Shown one piece after another: positions 25,767 to 34,811 of a DNA stretch of 64,000 nucleotides. How positions within the stretch are numbered: the first letter of the stretch is position 1; every line of letters begins with the position of its first letter. The notes under the pieces were generated by a model that ran no database searches, was not told the DNA's origin, and saw only the letters and a program-made list of their open reading frames with translations. Position numbers and translations under genes: made by a program. The stretch comes from Neisseria sp. (GTDB taxonomy: Bacteria > Pseudomonadota > Gammaproteobacteria > Burkholderiales > Neisseriaceae), in NCBI GenBank assembly GCA_030538415.1, contig JAUNTY010000002.1, positions 43,667-107,666 of the forward strand. The letters are read 5' to 3'.

Positions 25767-25826
25767 AGCTAGTGATTCGAGTTGATTCGCTATATAGTGA
25801 CATTGTTTTTGAATAAGGGAACCATC

Positions 25827-26441
25827 ATGCTCACCCCCGAAAATTGCGATTTGTTCAACCGCCCGTTTTTCCAATTCGCCCAAATGAAGCAATACCAGCC
25901 CGAAGCCATAGCGCCGACCAAAGCCGCCTATAAAAGCGCTTGGCAAACATGGCGAGCGCTGGTTTTGCAGGTGGCGGATGAATTGTGTGCGCCGTTTGCG
26001 CCGCCGCATATCGAGCGCTGGTGCAACGGCTGGCAGGTGCGCGCGCACTTTTTCGCGTTTTTCAAATACGCGGAGCATCAGGATTCGGCACCGATTTTGT
26101 CGCTATTGCTCAACCGCCGCCGCTTGTGCATCAGCCTCGATTGGCACGCCTACAAAGCCAAACAATCGGCCAGCACGTTGGCGCAATACCGGCAATGGCC
26201 GCAAGCCTTGACTGCTGCTCAATATGCGGGATTTGAGATGTGGCGCGACAGTGATGGAGAATATGCCGATTACCCGGATGTGGCTGCCCAGTTGGCACGC
26301 GGCACGGATTTGGCGGGCGATGATTTTTTCTGCATCGGTAAAAATATCGAACGCGATGATTTGGCTTCGGTAAACAGCCTGCACGAAATCACGCAAACCA
26401 TCCGCGCTTTGCAACCTTTGTATGAAGCGTGTTTTGAATAA
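25827..26441 (+). CDS. HI_0552-like conserved protein, function unknown
   Basis: A 204-residue soluble protein, MLTPENCDLFNRPFFQFAQMKQYQPEA at the start, rich in Trp and Tyr (HIERWCNGWQVRAHFFAFFKYAEH; LCISLDWHAYKAKQSAS). It resembles the HI_0552 family as I remember it; I can state no activity. The start at 25827 has AAGGGA upstream. Its stop codon is followed after one base by a Correia-like element. Confidence 0.65.
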   Translation: MLTPENCDLFNRPFFQFAQMKQYQPEAIAPTKAAYKSAWQTWRALVLQVADELCAPFAPPHIERWCNGWQVRAHFFAFFKYAEHQDSAPILSLLLNRRRLCISLDWHAYKAKQSASTLAQYRQWPQALTAAQYAGFEMWRDSDGEYADYPDVAAQLARGTDLAGDDFFCIGKNIERDDLASVNSLHEITQTIRALQPLYEACFE

Positions 26442-26442
26442 G

Positions 26443-26603
26443 TATGGTCGTTCCAATTTAGATTGAGACAAGGCAGCAAACCGCAGACAGTACAGATAGT
26501 ACGGCCAGGCGCAGCAACGCGGTAGTAGAAATTAAGTTTTTTCACTATACCTGTACTGTCTGCGGTTTGCTGCCTTGTCTCAATCTAAATTGAAACGACT
26601 ATA
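26443..26603. mobile_element. rearranged composite of two Correia-like elements
   Basis: The left end TATGGTCGTTCCAATTTAG and the right end CTAAATTGAAACGACTATA belong to one type, but the centre contains the right half of a second type (ATTAAGTTTTTTCACTATA at about 26531-26549), joined at the same core TA used in the nested pairs. The two core arms are now inverted repeats of each other. It looks like a nested pair that then lost or inverted one arm. Confidence 0.75.
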
Positions 26604-26639
26604 AAAGGCCGTCTGAAAGGTGTGTTTCAGACGGCCTTT
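26604..26639. terminator. uptake-sequence hairpin after the HI_0552-like gene
   Basis: AAAGGCCGTCTGAAA and TTTCAGACGGCCTTT with a short loop. Confidence 0.7.
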
Positions 26640-26799
26640 CGGTTTGGCCGTTTGATAGGGTGGATTAATGCCAATTCATCAAAGCAGGCTGGCGAGGCGG
26701 TGCTGATTGACTGGGTGCTTCAGCCCCCTCTCCCCGGGTCTTGTCGTTCGCTTTGAGTGAAGGTGGGCCAATATCGTCAGGTATTTTTATGAATGTGTA

Positions 26800-27702
26800 T
26801 CAAAGCGGCAGCGCGTCAAGCTGGCGCAAGATGTCGAGCGGCAGGCCGAAGCGGCAGGTTTTTTGCGGATCGACCACTTGGCAGATTTCCAGCTGTCCGG
26901 CAATGCTTTGCAGCGCGATAGACTGGTTGGCGTCGAGCGTGCTGTGCACCAGCAGATAATCGTGCATCATCAGCGTAGCCTGCTCGGCAGCCTGGTTTAA
27001 ATCGGTGTGCGAAGCCAGCGTGTAGAGCATGTCGGGTGTTTGCGCCAGGGGCAGCGGATAAGGGCGGCCTTTGATGACGTTGACGGAGACTTCCACCGTG
27101 CCGCTGATTTCCAGCCCCGACACGCCGACTTCGCCATCGCCCATCGCCGCATGCAAGTCGCCCAGCGCCAGTAGGGCACCCGCAACATTGACGGGCAGAT
27201 AGAGGGTGGTGTGTTCGGCGATGATTTTACTGTCCATATTGCCGCCGTGCGCATCGGGAATGCCGCAGCTGACGGCCTCGCCCGCAGGCGCGGTGCCGAT
27301 GACGCCTATCATCGGTTGGAGTGGCACGCGCACCCGGTCAAACAACACAGCATGATTGCCTTGAACCGGCACGATATCGATGCGGCCGTTTTGCAGCCGC
27401 CCGCCCGCCACGCCCAAGCCCGGCAGCGTTGCCAACACCGCCTGTGCGGCCAGCTCGATTTTGCGGATATGCACTGCCAGCGTGTCGCCCGCTTCGGCGC
27501 CGTTGACAAACACCGGGCCGGTGGCGGGATTGATGCGGCTCCAGTCGATACCGTCGGGGATTTGACCGGATTCGGTAATTTGGTTGGCGAAGCAGTCGCA
27601 GGTTTCAAAGCGCACAATTGCGCCGCTGTCGACAGCCAATACGGGCGGGTTGTCGGCTGACATGGCGAAGATGATTTGGTCGGCGCGAAGGGTGGCGGTC
27701 AT
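26800..27702 (-). CDS. acetamidase/formamidase family protein
   Basis: A 300-residue FmdA/AmdA-family hydrolase. Family features are VDSGAIVRFETCDCFANQI near residues 25-43, GPVFVNGAEAGDTLAVHI, the AHGGNMDSKIIAEHTTLYLPVNVAGALLALGDLHAAMGDGEV stretch at about 151-192 with His, Asp and Glu metal or catalytic residues, and a C-terminal Cys segment (ICQVVDPQKTCRF). These enzymes release ammonia from short amides. It is a monocistronic minus-strand gene. Confidence 0.9.
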   Translation of the reverse strand: MTATLRADQIIFAMSADNPPVLAVDSGAIVRFETCDCFANQITESGQIPDGIDWSRINPATGPVFVNGAEAGDTLAVHIRKIELAAQAVLATLPGLGVAGGRLQNGRIDIVPVQGNHAVLFDRVRVPLQPMIGVIGTAPAGEAVSCGIPDAHGGNMDSKIIAEHTTLYLPVNVAGALLALGDLHAAMGDGEVGVSGLEISGTVEVSVNVIKGRPYPLPLAQTPDMLYTLASHTDLNQAAEQATLMMHDYLLVHSTLDANQSIALQSIAGQLEICQVVDPQKTCRFGLPLDILRQLDALPL

Positions 27703-27854
27703 GATGGTGTTCCTGAGTATTGAAGGTTGGTTGTTATGCTAACGCAGGCCGTCTGAAAAGAACAGAGCGGCATTTTTTGAATTGGTATAAGCTGGCAAGG
27801 AGGCTGCTTTCAGACGGCCTTTTGAAAACTTCCGGATACGGGAATACCGCCGCC

Positions 27855-28175
27855 ATGCAAAAACACAATATTCTGCAAACCTTGCCCGAACCGAAAAACC
27901 GCGAGCATTTCGAAGCCATTCTGCACGCACCCGACGTGCGCATCGAACGTATTGTTTCCTATGGCCAGACCTCGCCCGACACAGGCTGGTATGACCAGGA
28001 CGAACACGAATGGGTGTTGCTCCTGCAGGGATGCGCCGTACTGGTTTTTGCAGACGGCCGGGAAATCAGCCTGGAAGCGGGAGATTACGTGCATATCCCC
28101 GCGCATTGCCGCCATCGGGTGGGCATGACCGACAAGAACGGGGCAACGGTTTGGCTGGCGGTGTTTTATCGATAG
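27855..28175 (+). CDS. small cupin-domain protein
   Basis: A 106-residue single-domain cupin. WYDQDEHEWVLLLQGCAVLVF is the first cupin motif and LEAGDYVHIPAHCRHRV the second, giving His/Glu metal ligands. The start at 27855 (MQKHNILQTLPEPKNREHF) is chosen. The longer frame from 27720 runs through two uptake sequences and is not protein-like. Similar proteins are often annotated as phosphoribosylaminoimidazole carboxylase-like or simply cupin; no substrate can be assigned. Confidence 0.82.
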   Translation: MQKHNILQTLPEPKNREHFEAILHAPDVRIERIVSYGQTSPDTGWYDQDEHEWVLLLQGCAVLVFADGREISLEAGDYVHIPAHCRHRVGMTDKNGATVWLAVFYR

Positions 28176-28310
28176 CGGAGCCTGTTTATTGTCAATTAAC
28201 ACACAAAACACTTTGGAGTTGTTTTCCGCAAAGGTCTCAGCCTGTTTGTGGTTGTGGCGATAAAAAAACGGTATCCGCAGATACCGTTGCTGATGCCGTC
28301 TGAAAAGGCG

Positions 28311-29192
28311 TTACGCCGGATTCATGAAGCTTTCGATTTGTTGCAGGCTGATTTCGGGCGTGGCGCCGTGGTGCGAGGCCACCAGCGCGCCGAGTGCGCA
28401 GGCGAAAGTGACGGCTTCCTGTGGCGTGGCGTTGTTCAGGAGCTTGTAGGTGAGGCCGGCGAGGAAGCTGTCGCCGGAGCCTACGGTATCGGCCACGGTG
28501 ACGCGGAAGCCGCCGTGGTGATGCATTTGGCCGTCCTGATAATAAATTGCGCCGTGGTTGCCGAGGGTGACGCACATTTTGGCTGTGTTGCTGAGCTCGG
28601 CCAGAAAGCGGATGTTTTGTTCGAGCGAATAGTAGGGCGAGCCGAATTCTTTGGCCAATTCATACAATTCGTCGTCATTCAGCTTGATCAGGTCGGCTTT
28701 TTTCATCATTTCCAGCAGGCGCGCGGTGTCGTAATGCGGCGGGCGCAGGTTGACATCGAAAATCTTGAATTTGGCCTGCGCCACCAGCTGGTCAAGGCTG
28801 GCGCGGGATACTTCGTCGCGGGTAGACAGGCTGCCGTAGATGAATGCATCGGAATCCGCCACGCGCTCCAGCGCTTCTGCCTGCACTTCGATGCGGTCCC
28901 AGGCGCAGGGGTACACGATGTCGTAGGAAGCGCTGCCTTTGCTGTCGAGCTTGACTTTCACCAGGCTGGTGGCTTGTTCGCCGTCGGTTTGCAAAAGGTC
29001 GGTGGCGACATTTTTGGCTTCAATCTGACGCAGTAATTCTTCGCCGTCGGCATCGTCGCCCCGGCGGCTGATGATGCTGGCACCCACACCCAGCGAGCGC
29101 AGCCGCACCAATACGTTGAGCGGAGCACCACCCAATACTTTGCCGTCGGGAAAATCGTCCCACAATACTTCGCCGAAACTGGTGACTTTCAT
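28311..29192 (-). CDS. PfkB-family carbohydrate kinase (probable fructokinase)
   Basis: A 293-residue ribokinase-fold kinase. The N-terminal signature is VLGGAPLNVLVRLRSLG and the C-terminal signature is VADTVGSGDSFLAGLTYKLL with the catalytic Asp in GSGD. FDVNLRPPHYD and LIKLNDDELYEL are typical of fructokinases. Its ATG overlaps the stop of the upstream sugar transporter (TAATG), so the two are translationally coupled: the transporter imports a sugar and the kinase phosphorylates it. Confidence 0.9.
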   Translation of the reverse strand: MKVTSFGEVLWDDFPDGKVLGGAPLNVLVRLRSLGVGASIISRRGDDADGEELLRQIEAKNVATDLLQTDGEQATSLVKVKLDSKGSASYDIVYPCAWDRIEVQAEALERVADSDAFIYGSLSTRDEVSRASLDQLVAQAKFKIFDVNLRPPHYDTARLLEMMKKADLIKLNDDELYELAKEFGSPYYSLEQNIRFLAELSNTAKMCVTLGNHGAIYYQDGQMHHHGGFRVTVADTVGSGDSFLAGLTYKLLNNATPQEAVTFACALGALVASHHGATPEISLQQIESFMNPA

Positions 29193-30520
29193 TATGCATC
29201 TTCCTTAATCAGTGATTTGGACAATTCTTCAAGCGGCACGCCTTTGGTTTCGGGCATCATAAACATGACGAACAGCAATTGCAAGACCATCATGGCGGTG
29301 AACACCACAAACACCCAAGCCGCGCCGATGCTGTCAAACAGGAAAGGAATGGCGGCGGGGATGGCGGCGGCCAACACCCAGTGGGTGGAGCTGCCGAGCG
29401 ATTGGCCCTGGGCGCGCAGATGGCTGGGGAAAATCTCGGAAATGAATACCCAGATTACCGTACCTTGGCCGATGGCGTGGGCGGCGATAAACAGGAAGAA
29501 GAAGAGCGGCACGGCCATGCCTTTCCATTGTAGGAAGAAGGCCAGCGAAACCAGACCGAGCGATATGATGTAGCCGAATGAGCCGATATACATCAGCTGG
29601 CGGCGGCCGAAACGGTCAATCAATGCCAGACCCACAAAGGTGAAAATCAGATTGACCACGCCGATGCCGACGCTGCTGAGCATGGCGGCGCTTTTTTCCA
29701 GGCCGGCGATTTCAAAAATACGCGGAGCGTAGTAAAGGAAGGCGTTGATGCCGGATACCTGGTTGAAGAAGGCAATCAGGAAAGCCAGCAACACCGGCGT
29801 GCGGTATTTTTTCAGCCACAGGCTTTCTTTCTTGTGTTGGCTGTCGGCTTTGGCGGCGGCCACCATTTCGTCAAGGTTGGCGCCCGGGTTGATTTGCTGC
29901 AATACGGCGCGGGCTTCATCGAAACGGCCTTTCATCATCAGCCAGCGCGGCGACATCGGCACGCTCATGACCATCAACGTGTAGATAACGGCAGGAACGA
30001 CCTGAATACCCAGCATCCAGCGCCAGGTGTTGGCGCCCAAATCCAGGCTGGTGAAGAGGAAGTTGGACAGGTAAGCCATCAGGATACCGAACACGATATT
30101 AAACTGATACATGGCCACCAGCCGGCCGCGCTTGTCGGGCGGCGCAATTTCAGACACATAAGCCGGTGCGGCAATAGTGGAAGCGCCGACGCCCAGGCCG
30201 CCGAGGAAGCGGAAGGAGGCAAACAGCCACGGGTCGGAGACCAGCGCCGAGCCGAGCGCGCCGATAATATACAAGAAACCGATGATAATCAGGGTTTTTT
30301 TACGGCCGAGGCGGTCAGTGGGAATGCTGCCGAAAAGGGCGCCGATAACCGTACCCCACAGCGCGGAAGACATCACCACCACGCCGTGGAACAGGCTGGA
30401 GCTTTGCCACAGCTCCTGCAGCGCCTGGTCTGCGCCGGAAATCACGACAGTGTCAAAACCGAACAGAAAACCTGCCAGCGCGACGGTAATCGACCAGAAA
30501 AGCAATTTAGACTGGTTCAT
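29192..30520 (-). CDS. sugar porter (MFS) transporter
   Basis: A 442-residue 12-helix sugar porter. FGFDTVVISGA in helix 1, DRLGRKKTLI after helix 2, PAYVSEIAPPDKRGRLVAMYQF near helix 5-6, PMSPRWLMMKGRFDEA in the central loop, NQVSGINAFLYYAP in helix 7, DRFGRRQLM and PETKGVPLEEL at the C-terminus are all diagnostic. It probably imports fructose or a related sugar by proton symport, judging by the coupled kinase. The start at 30520 follows AGGATGTT. A palindrome lies 45 bases upstream. Confidence 0.93.
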   Translation of the reverse strand: MNQSKLLFWSITVALAGFLFGFDTVVISGADQALQELWQSSSLFHGVVVMSSALWGTVIGALFGSIPTDRLGRKKTLIIIGFLYIIGALGSALVSDPWLFASFRFLGGLGVGASTIAAPAYVSEIAPPDKRGRLVAMYQFNIVFGILMAYLSNFLFTSLDLGANTWRWMLGIQVVPAVIYTLMVMSVPMSPRWLMMKGRFDEARAVLQQINPGANLDEMVAAAKADSQHKKESLWLKKYRTPVLLAFLIAFFNQVSGINAFLYYAPRIFEIAGLEKSAAMLSSVGIGVVNLIFTFVGLALIDRFGRRQLMYIGSFGYIISLGLVSLAFFLQWKGMAVPLFFFLFIAAHAIGQGTVIWVFISEIFPSHLRAQGQSLGSSTHWVLAAAIPAAIPFLFDSIGAAWVFVVFTAMMVLQLLFVMFMMPETKGVPLEELSKSLIKEDA

Positions 30521-30564
30521 ACAACATCCTTTGTTACACAAGTTGAGAAATCCCCGCGTTGACG

Positions 30565-30582
30565 TGCGCTTTTAAAAGCGCA
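30565..30582. promoter_or_regulatory. perfect 18-bp palindrome upstream of the sugar transporter operon
   Basis: TGCGCTTTTAAAAGCGCA is its own complement. It is 45 bases before the transporter ATG and has no T tract, so an operator for a sugar-responsive repressor is more likely than a terminator. No regulator gene is adjacent. Confidence 0.5.
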
Positions 30583-31212
30583 TCCGGTTTGCCCGTTATC
30601 CGATCAGGCGGGGGTTGCTTTATTAATAGCCTGAGGCTGTTTTGTTCAGACGGCCTGTAGGTTTATTAGTTTCGTCTGTAATAAAACACAATATTTTATT
30701 AAGAAATATTATGAAAAGTATGCGCAGACAGCATTATTATACGTGCGGCCATGGAGATAAATTTGACCGATGGCAAAAATCTGTCAGATAAAACAGGGGA
30801 AAATCACAATGCGGCGACTAGTTTTGATGAATGAGTCGGCTTAACATTGGCGATAATCAAATGTCAAAGATATTACATGGATTACATTTTAAAGTAAGAA
30901 ATTTTCACCTGTAAGGTTGGATTATTACTTTGAACGGCATGGAATTACAGAGATTTTTATCATCCGGCATGCCCAATGAGCCTATTTTTGAATGGTGCGG
31001 CTTCCGTGCAGGTCTGGCAGCGATGCCCGGCATTCTCTCGTTTCAGGAACGTTTTTTAGAGATTTCATGCCCGAATATTACAAACGGGCGTCCTTGATTG
31101 CCGGACATCATTGCCCGGCCTGGAACGTAAAGCTCCGCCTTAACTCAAAGGGAACAGTAAAATTTGGGTGCTGAAGCACCAAGTTAGTCGGTTACGTACT
31201 TAACGTGAGTTC
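30583..31212. other. non-coding region upstream of the sugar transporter
   Basis: AT-rich with one uptake sequence (about 30648). I see no supportable gene; the 60-codon frame at 30992 has no family features. The promoter of the transporter operon must lie here or overlap the palindrome. Confidence 0.5.
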
Positions 31213-31236
31213 GGGATAAGCATTGAAGATATTCTT

Positions 31237-31558
31237 CAGACCTTTGCAAAATTTCCCTGCCTGTCGTACCGGCGCAGGCGGGTGCCCAGTCTGAAACAAC
31301 GCTTCAGCTCAAACCTGCCAGTTCTGTAAATGCACAACTATAGTGGCTAAACTTAATATTTGATACAAGGCAGCAAGCCACAGACAGTACAGATAGTACG
31401 GCAAGGCGCAGCAACGCCGTCGCAGATATTAAGTTTAGCCACTATACATGATTTATATCGGATTTTTAGAATAAGAAAATAGGTAGACAAGCAAAGCTAC
31501 GCTTTGCACTAGAGGCACCCGCCTGCGCGGGTGCGGCGGTTGTTTTTTGCAAAGGTTT
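31237..31558. mobile_element. MITE of the GAGACCTTTGCAAAA family, interrupted
   Basis: The left end CAGACCTTTGCAAAATTTCC and right end TTTTTTGCAAAGGTTT are slightly decayed. The centre is split by the element at 31339-31446. Confidence 0.65.
31339..31446. mobile_element. Correia-like element (TATAGTGGCTAAACTTAAT ends)
   Basis: A 108-bp element. Both ends carry the same GGCT variant (TATAGTGGCTAAACTTAATAT and its exact complement), a matched change relative to the GGAAAA type. Confidence 0.87.
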
Positions 31559-31734
31559 AAGTCTTTCAGCTTTTCAGACGGCCTCTGAGGTTATTCTAGA
31601 CAGTAGTGCGCCTGCGTGGGGGTAGCGTAGCGGACTTGCGAAGCTAATGACGAATCATTGCGGATTCGGCTTGCCAAAGGAGAAATATATTCTTGAAAAT
31701 AAAAAGATATTTCATTTGCTTATCCCGAATCCAC

Positions 31735-31794
31735 GTTACTTACTGCACTGTCTGCGGCTTGCTGCCTTGTATTAGAGTAAGTTTTTCCACTATA
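31735..31794. mobile_element. half of a Correia-like element
   Basis: Only the right half is present (GCACTGTCTGCGGCTTGCTGCC ... GTAAGTTTTTCCACTATA). It shares its terminal TATA with the complete element that follows. Confidence 0.7.
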
Positions 31795-31898
31795 GTCGGA
31801 GAAATTAGATTCTGATACAAGGCGGCGAGCCGCAGACAGTACAGATAGTACGACAAGGCGAGCCAACGCCGTAGCAGAAACTAATTTCTTCGACTATA
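31791..31898. mobile_element. Correia-like element (TATAGTCGGAGAAATTAG ends)
   Basis: A 108-bp complete copy, head to tail with a half element, sharing TATA. It probably inserted at the terminal TA of the older one. Confidence 0.85.
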
Positions 31899-31992
31899 TA
31901 TATAGGCAATGCGTGCTGTTCTGCCATATGCCTATCCGTATGGCCTGCCCATGTTTGCGCCGGTTCGCCGCCCAGCTCCGGAAGGCGAAACA

Positions 31993-32023
31993 AAAGGCCG
32001 TCTGAAACTTTCAGACGGCCTTT
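31993..32023. terminator. uptake-sequence hairpin after infB
   Basis: AAAGGCCGTCTGAAA and TTTCAGACGGCCTTT, 20 bases beyond the infB stop on the minus strand, closing the rimP-nusA-infB operon. Confidence 0.8.
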
Positions 32024-32042
32024 AAAAGGGGACGAGGCAGCT

Positions 32043-34811
32043 TTACAGCGAACGTGCCACTTCGACAATTTCAAACACTTCCAGCTGGTCGCCTTCCATG
32101 ATTTCGTTGTAGTTTTTCAGCATCAGGCCGCATTCGAAGCCCATTTTGACTTCTTTGACGTCGTCTTTATAGCGCTTGAGCGAGGCCAGCTCGCCGGTGT
32201 GGATGACCACGTTGTTGCGGATCAGGCGCACGTGCGAATCGCGTTTGACCATGCCGTCTGTGACCATACAACCTGCAATATTGCCCACTTTGGATACGCT
32301 GATGACTTGGCGGATTTCCACCGTGCCAATAACGTTTTCTTTTTGCTCCGGCGCCAACATGCCGCTCATCGCTGCTTTCACATCGTCGATTGCATCGTAG
32401 ATGATGTTGTAATAGCGGATTTCGACATCTTCGCTCTCGGCCAGCTTGCGGGCGGAGCCGTCGGCACGGACGTTAAAGCCGATGATAAACGCGCCTGAGG
32501 CAATCGCCAGGTTGACATCCGATTCGGTAATGCCGCCGACGCCGCTGTGCAATACGTTGACTTTCACCTCGTCGGTAGACAGTTTTTTCAGGCTGCCTGC
32601 CAATGCTTCGTAAGAGCCTTGCACGTCGGCTTTGATGATGACCGACAGCGATTGCGCCTGGTTTTCGCCCATGTTGTTGAACATGTTTTCCAACTTGGCC
32701 GCCTGCTGTTTGGCCAGGCGCACGTCGCGGTATTTGCCTTGGCGGAAGAGGGCGATTTCGCGCGCTTTTTTCTCGTCGGCTAATACCATTGCGTCTTCAC
32801 CGGCATTGGGCACGTCGGAGAGGCCGAGGATTTCGACCGGAATCGACGGGCCTGCTTCTTCGATCGGTTTGCCGTTTTCATCCGTCATGGCGCGGACTTT
32901 GCCGAAGGCGGTGCCGGCCAGCAGCATGTCGCCCTTGCGCAGGGTACCGCTTTGTACCAGCAGGGTCGAAACGGCGCCGCGGCCTTTGTCGAGGCGGGCT
33001 TCGACGATGATGCCTTTGGCGGGGCTGTCAACCGGGGCGGTCAGCTCCAACACTTCGGCTTCGAGCAACACGGCTTCGAGCAGCTTGTCGATGTTGAGGC
33101 CTTTTTTGGCGGATACGTCAACAAACTGAACGTCGCCGCCCCATTCGTCGGGCACCACTTCGTGCGCGGTCAGCTCTTGGCGGATGCGCTCGGGGTTGGC
33201 GGAATCTTTGTCGATTTTGTTGACCGCAACCACAATCGGCACGCCCGCTGCTTTGGAGTGGGCAATCGCTTCGATGGTTTGCGGCATCACGCCGTCGTCG
33301 GCGGCCACCACCAGAATCACGATGTCGGTGGCTTTCGCACCACGTGCACGCATGGCGGTAAACGCTTCGTGACCCGGGGTGTCGAGGAAGGTAATCACGC
33401 CGCGCGGGGTTTCCACGTGGTAGGCGCCGATGTGTTGGGTAATGCCGCCCGCTTCGCCTTGCACCACTTTGGCGCGGCGGATGTAGTCGAGCAGCGAGGT
33501 TTTACCGTGGTCGACGTGACCCATTACCGTGACCACCGGCGGACGCGGCAGGGCTGCGTGTTCGGCAGTTTCGCCTTCACCGGCTTCCAGGAAGGCTTCG
33601 GGATCGTCGGCGGCCGCGGCTTTGCCGATGTGCCCCATTTCTTCGACCACAATCAGCGCGGTTTCTTGGTCGAGCGCTTGGTTGATGGTCACCATCATGC
33701 CCATCTTCATCAGCACTTTAATGACTTCAACGGCTTTGACGGCCATTTTGTGTGCCAATTCGGCCACGGTAATGGTTTCGGGCACCAATACTTCATGCAC
33801 CACCGGTTCGGTCGGCGCATGGAAAGCATGTTGGTTCGGCTCGAGCTTGAGCTGCTTTTTGCCTTTTTTGCCGCCGCGCGAACGGTCGTCGTCGCGACCG
33901 CCGCTGCGGTCGTTGCGGCCTTTGCCTTTTCCTTTGCCGCCGCGCGGGCGGTTGTCTTGTTCGTCGCCGGTCTGACGCTCTTCTTTCTTGACGCGTGCCG
34001 GTGCGGCAGCGGGGGCGGCGGAGGGAGACAGCGGTTTTTGCTCCGTCGGTTTGGCGGAGCGGTGCTCGGTGTTTTTCGCTTCTTTGGCCGCTTTGGCTTC
34101 CTGTTGCGCCTGCTGTTTGACGGCCTCGCGACGAGCCTGGCGCTCTTGTTTTTCGCGCAACAAAGCTTCCTGATGGGCGCGGAGCGCGGCGGCGCGGCGG
34201 GCTTCTTCATCGCGCGCGGCCTGCTCTTCGGCGCTGACAACAGGTTTCGGCGCCGCATTTTCCTTGGGCGCGTTGTCGGGCTTGGCGGTCGTTTTGGCTG
34301 TTTCCGCTGCCGCTGCCGGTTTTGCCGTATCGTTGCCGGTTTCGGCAGCTTTGGCGTTTGCGGCGGCTGATTCCTGTACGGCTTTCAGCTTGGCGGCTTC
34401 GGCTTCTGCCTTGGCCTGCTCGGCTGCCGCTTTTTCTGCAGCCTCGCGCTCGGCGCGGGCGGTTTCCTCGGCTTCGGCGGCTTTGCGGGCTTCTTCGGCT
34501 TCTGCTTTGGCCTTGGTTTCGGCTGCCAGCGTTTCAGTGGCTGGTACCACAACTTTGCGGCTGCGGCGGCGGGTTTCTACCTGTACGCCGCCGACGGTGC
34601 TCACTTCGGCTTTCTTGCGGCCGATGCTGATGGTGCCGCCGTCGCTGCCGTGTGATTTCTGCAGATAGGCCAGCAGCTGCTTTTTGTCGTCGGAAGTGAT
34701 GCTGTCGCTGCCGGAGGCTTTGTTTACGCCGGCGTTTTTCAGCTGTTTCAGTAAATCTTCAACGGGTCGTCTGAGTTCGGCGGCAAATTGTTCTACTGTG
34801 TTGTTACTCAT
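32043..34811 (-). CDS. infB: translation initiation factor IF-2
   Basis: A 922-residue GTPase that brings initiator tRNA to the 30S subunit. The N-terminal IF2_N domain (1-50) is followed by a long Ala/Glu/Lys-rich linker (about 95-325) with an RGGKGKGKG stretch. A second IF2_N-like motif ([17 protein letters not shown]) begins near 349. The G domain has GHVDHGKTS (431-439), DTPGHEAF (about 477-484) and NKID. Domains II-IV follow. The start overlaps the nusA stop by 4 bases (ATGA). rbfA does not follow here, unlike in many bacteria. Confidence 0.98.
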   Translation of the reverse strand: MSNNTVEQFAAELRRPVEDLLKQLKNAGVNKASGSDSITSDDKKQLLAYLQKSHGSDGGTISIGRKKAEVSTVGGVQVETRRRSRKVVVPATETLAAETKAKAEAEEARKAAEAEETARAEREAAEKAAAEQAKAEAEAAKLKAVQESAAANAKAAETGNDTAKPAAAAETAKTTAKPDNAPKENAAPKPVVSAEEQAARDEEARRAAALRAHQEALLREKQERQARREAVKQQAQQEAKAAKEAKNTEHRSAKPTEQKPLSPSAAPAAAPARVKKEERQTGDEQDNRPRGGKGKGKGRNDRSGGRDDDRSRGGKKGKKQLKLEPNQHAFHAPTEPVVHEVLVPETITVAELAHKMAVKAVEVIKVLMKMGMMVTINQALDQETALIVVEEMGHIGKAAAADDPEAFLEAGEGETAEHAALPRPPVVTVMGHVDHGKTSLLDYIRRAKVVQGEAGGITQHIGAYHVETPRGVITFLDTPGHEAFTAMRARGAKATDIVILVVAADDGVMPQTIEAIAHSKAAGVPIVVAVNKIDKDSANPERIRQELTAHEVVPDEWGGDVQFVDVSAKKGLNIDKLLEAVLLEAEVLELTAPVDSPAKGIIVEARLDKGRGAVSTLLVQSGTLRKGDMLLAGTAFGKVRAMTDENGKPIEEAGPSIPVEILGLSDVPNAGEDAMVLADEKKAREIALFRQGKYRDVRLAKQQAAKLENMFNNMGENQAQSLSVIIKADVQGSYEALAGSLKKLSTDEVKVNVLHSGVGGITESDVNLAIASGAFIIGFNVRADGSARKLAESEDVEIRYYNIIYDAIDDVKAAMSGMLAPEQKENVIGTVEIRQVISVSKVGNIAGCMVTDGMVKRDSHVRLIRNNVVIHTGELASLKRYKDDVKEVKMGFECGLMLKNYNEIMEGDQLEVFEIVEVARSL

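Larger units (their letters stand above)
31213..31726. mobile_element. GGGATAAG-ended repeat element carrying a MITE and a Correia-like element
   Basis: GGGATAAG at the left and CTTATCCC at the right, with inner flanks (AAGATATT / AAAAAGATATTTCATTTG) matching the element at 62567-62816. Most of its left interior is replaced by the MITE at 31237-31558, which itself carries a Correia-like element, a three-level nest. Confidence 0.6.

Noticed and set aside
30992..31174. 60-codon frame in the long intergenic region
   Set aside because: No ribosome site of note, no family features, and it lies next to repeat DNA.
32952..34370. 472-codon open frame on the plus strand over infB
   Set aside because: Shadow of infB, repetitive Phe/Gly/Arg composition caused by the opposite-strand Ala/Glu-rich linker.
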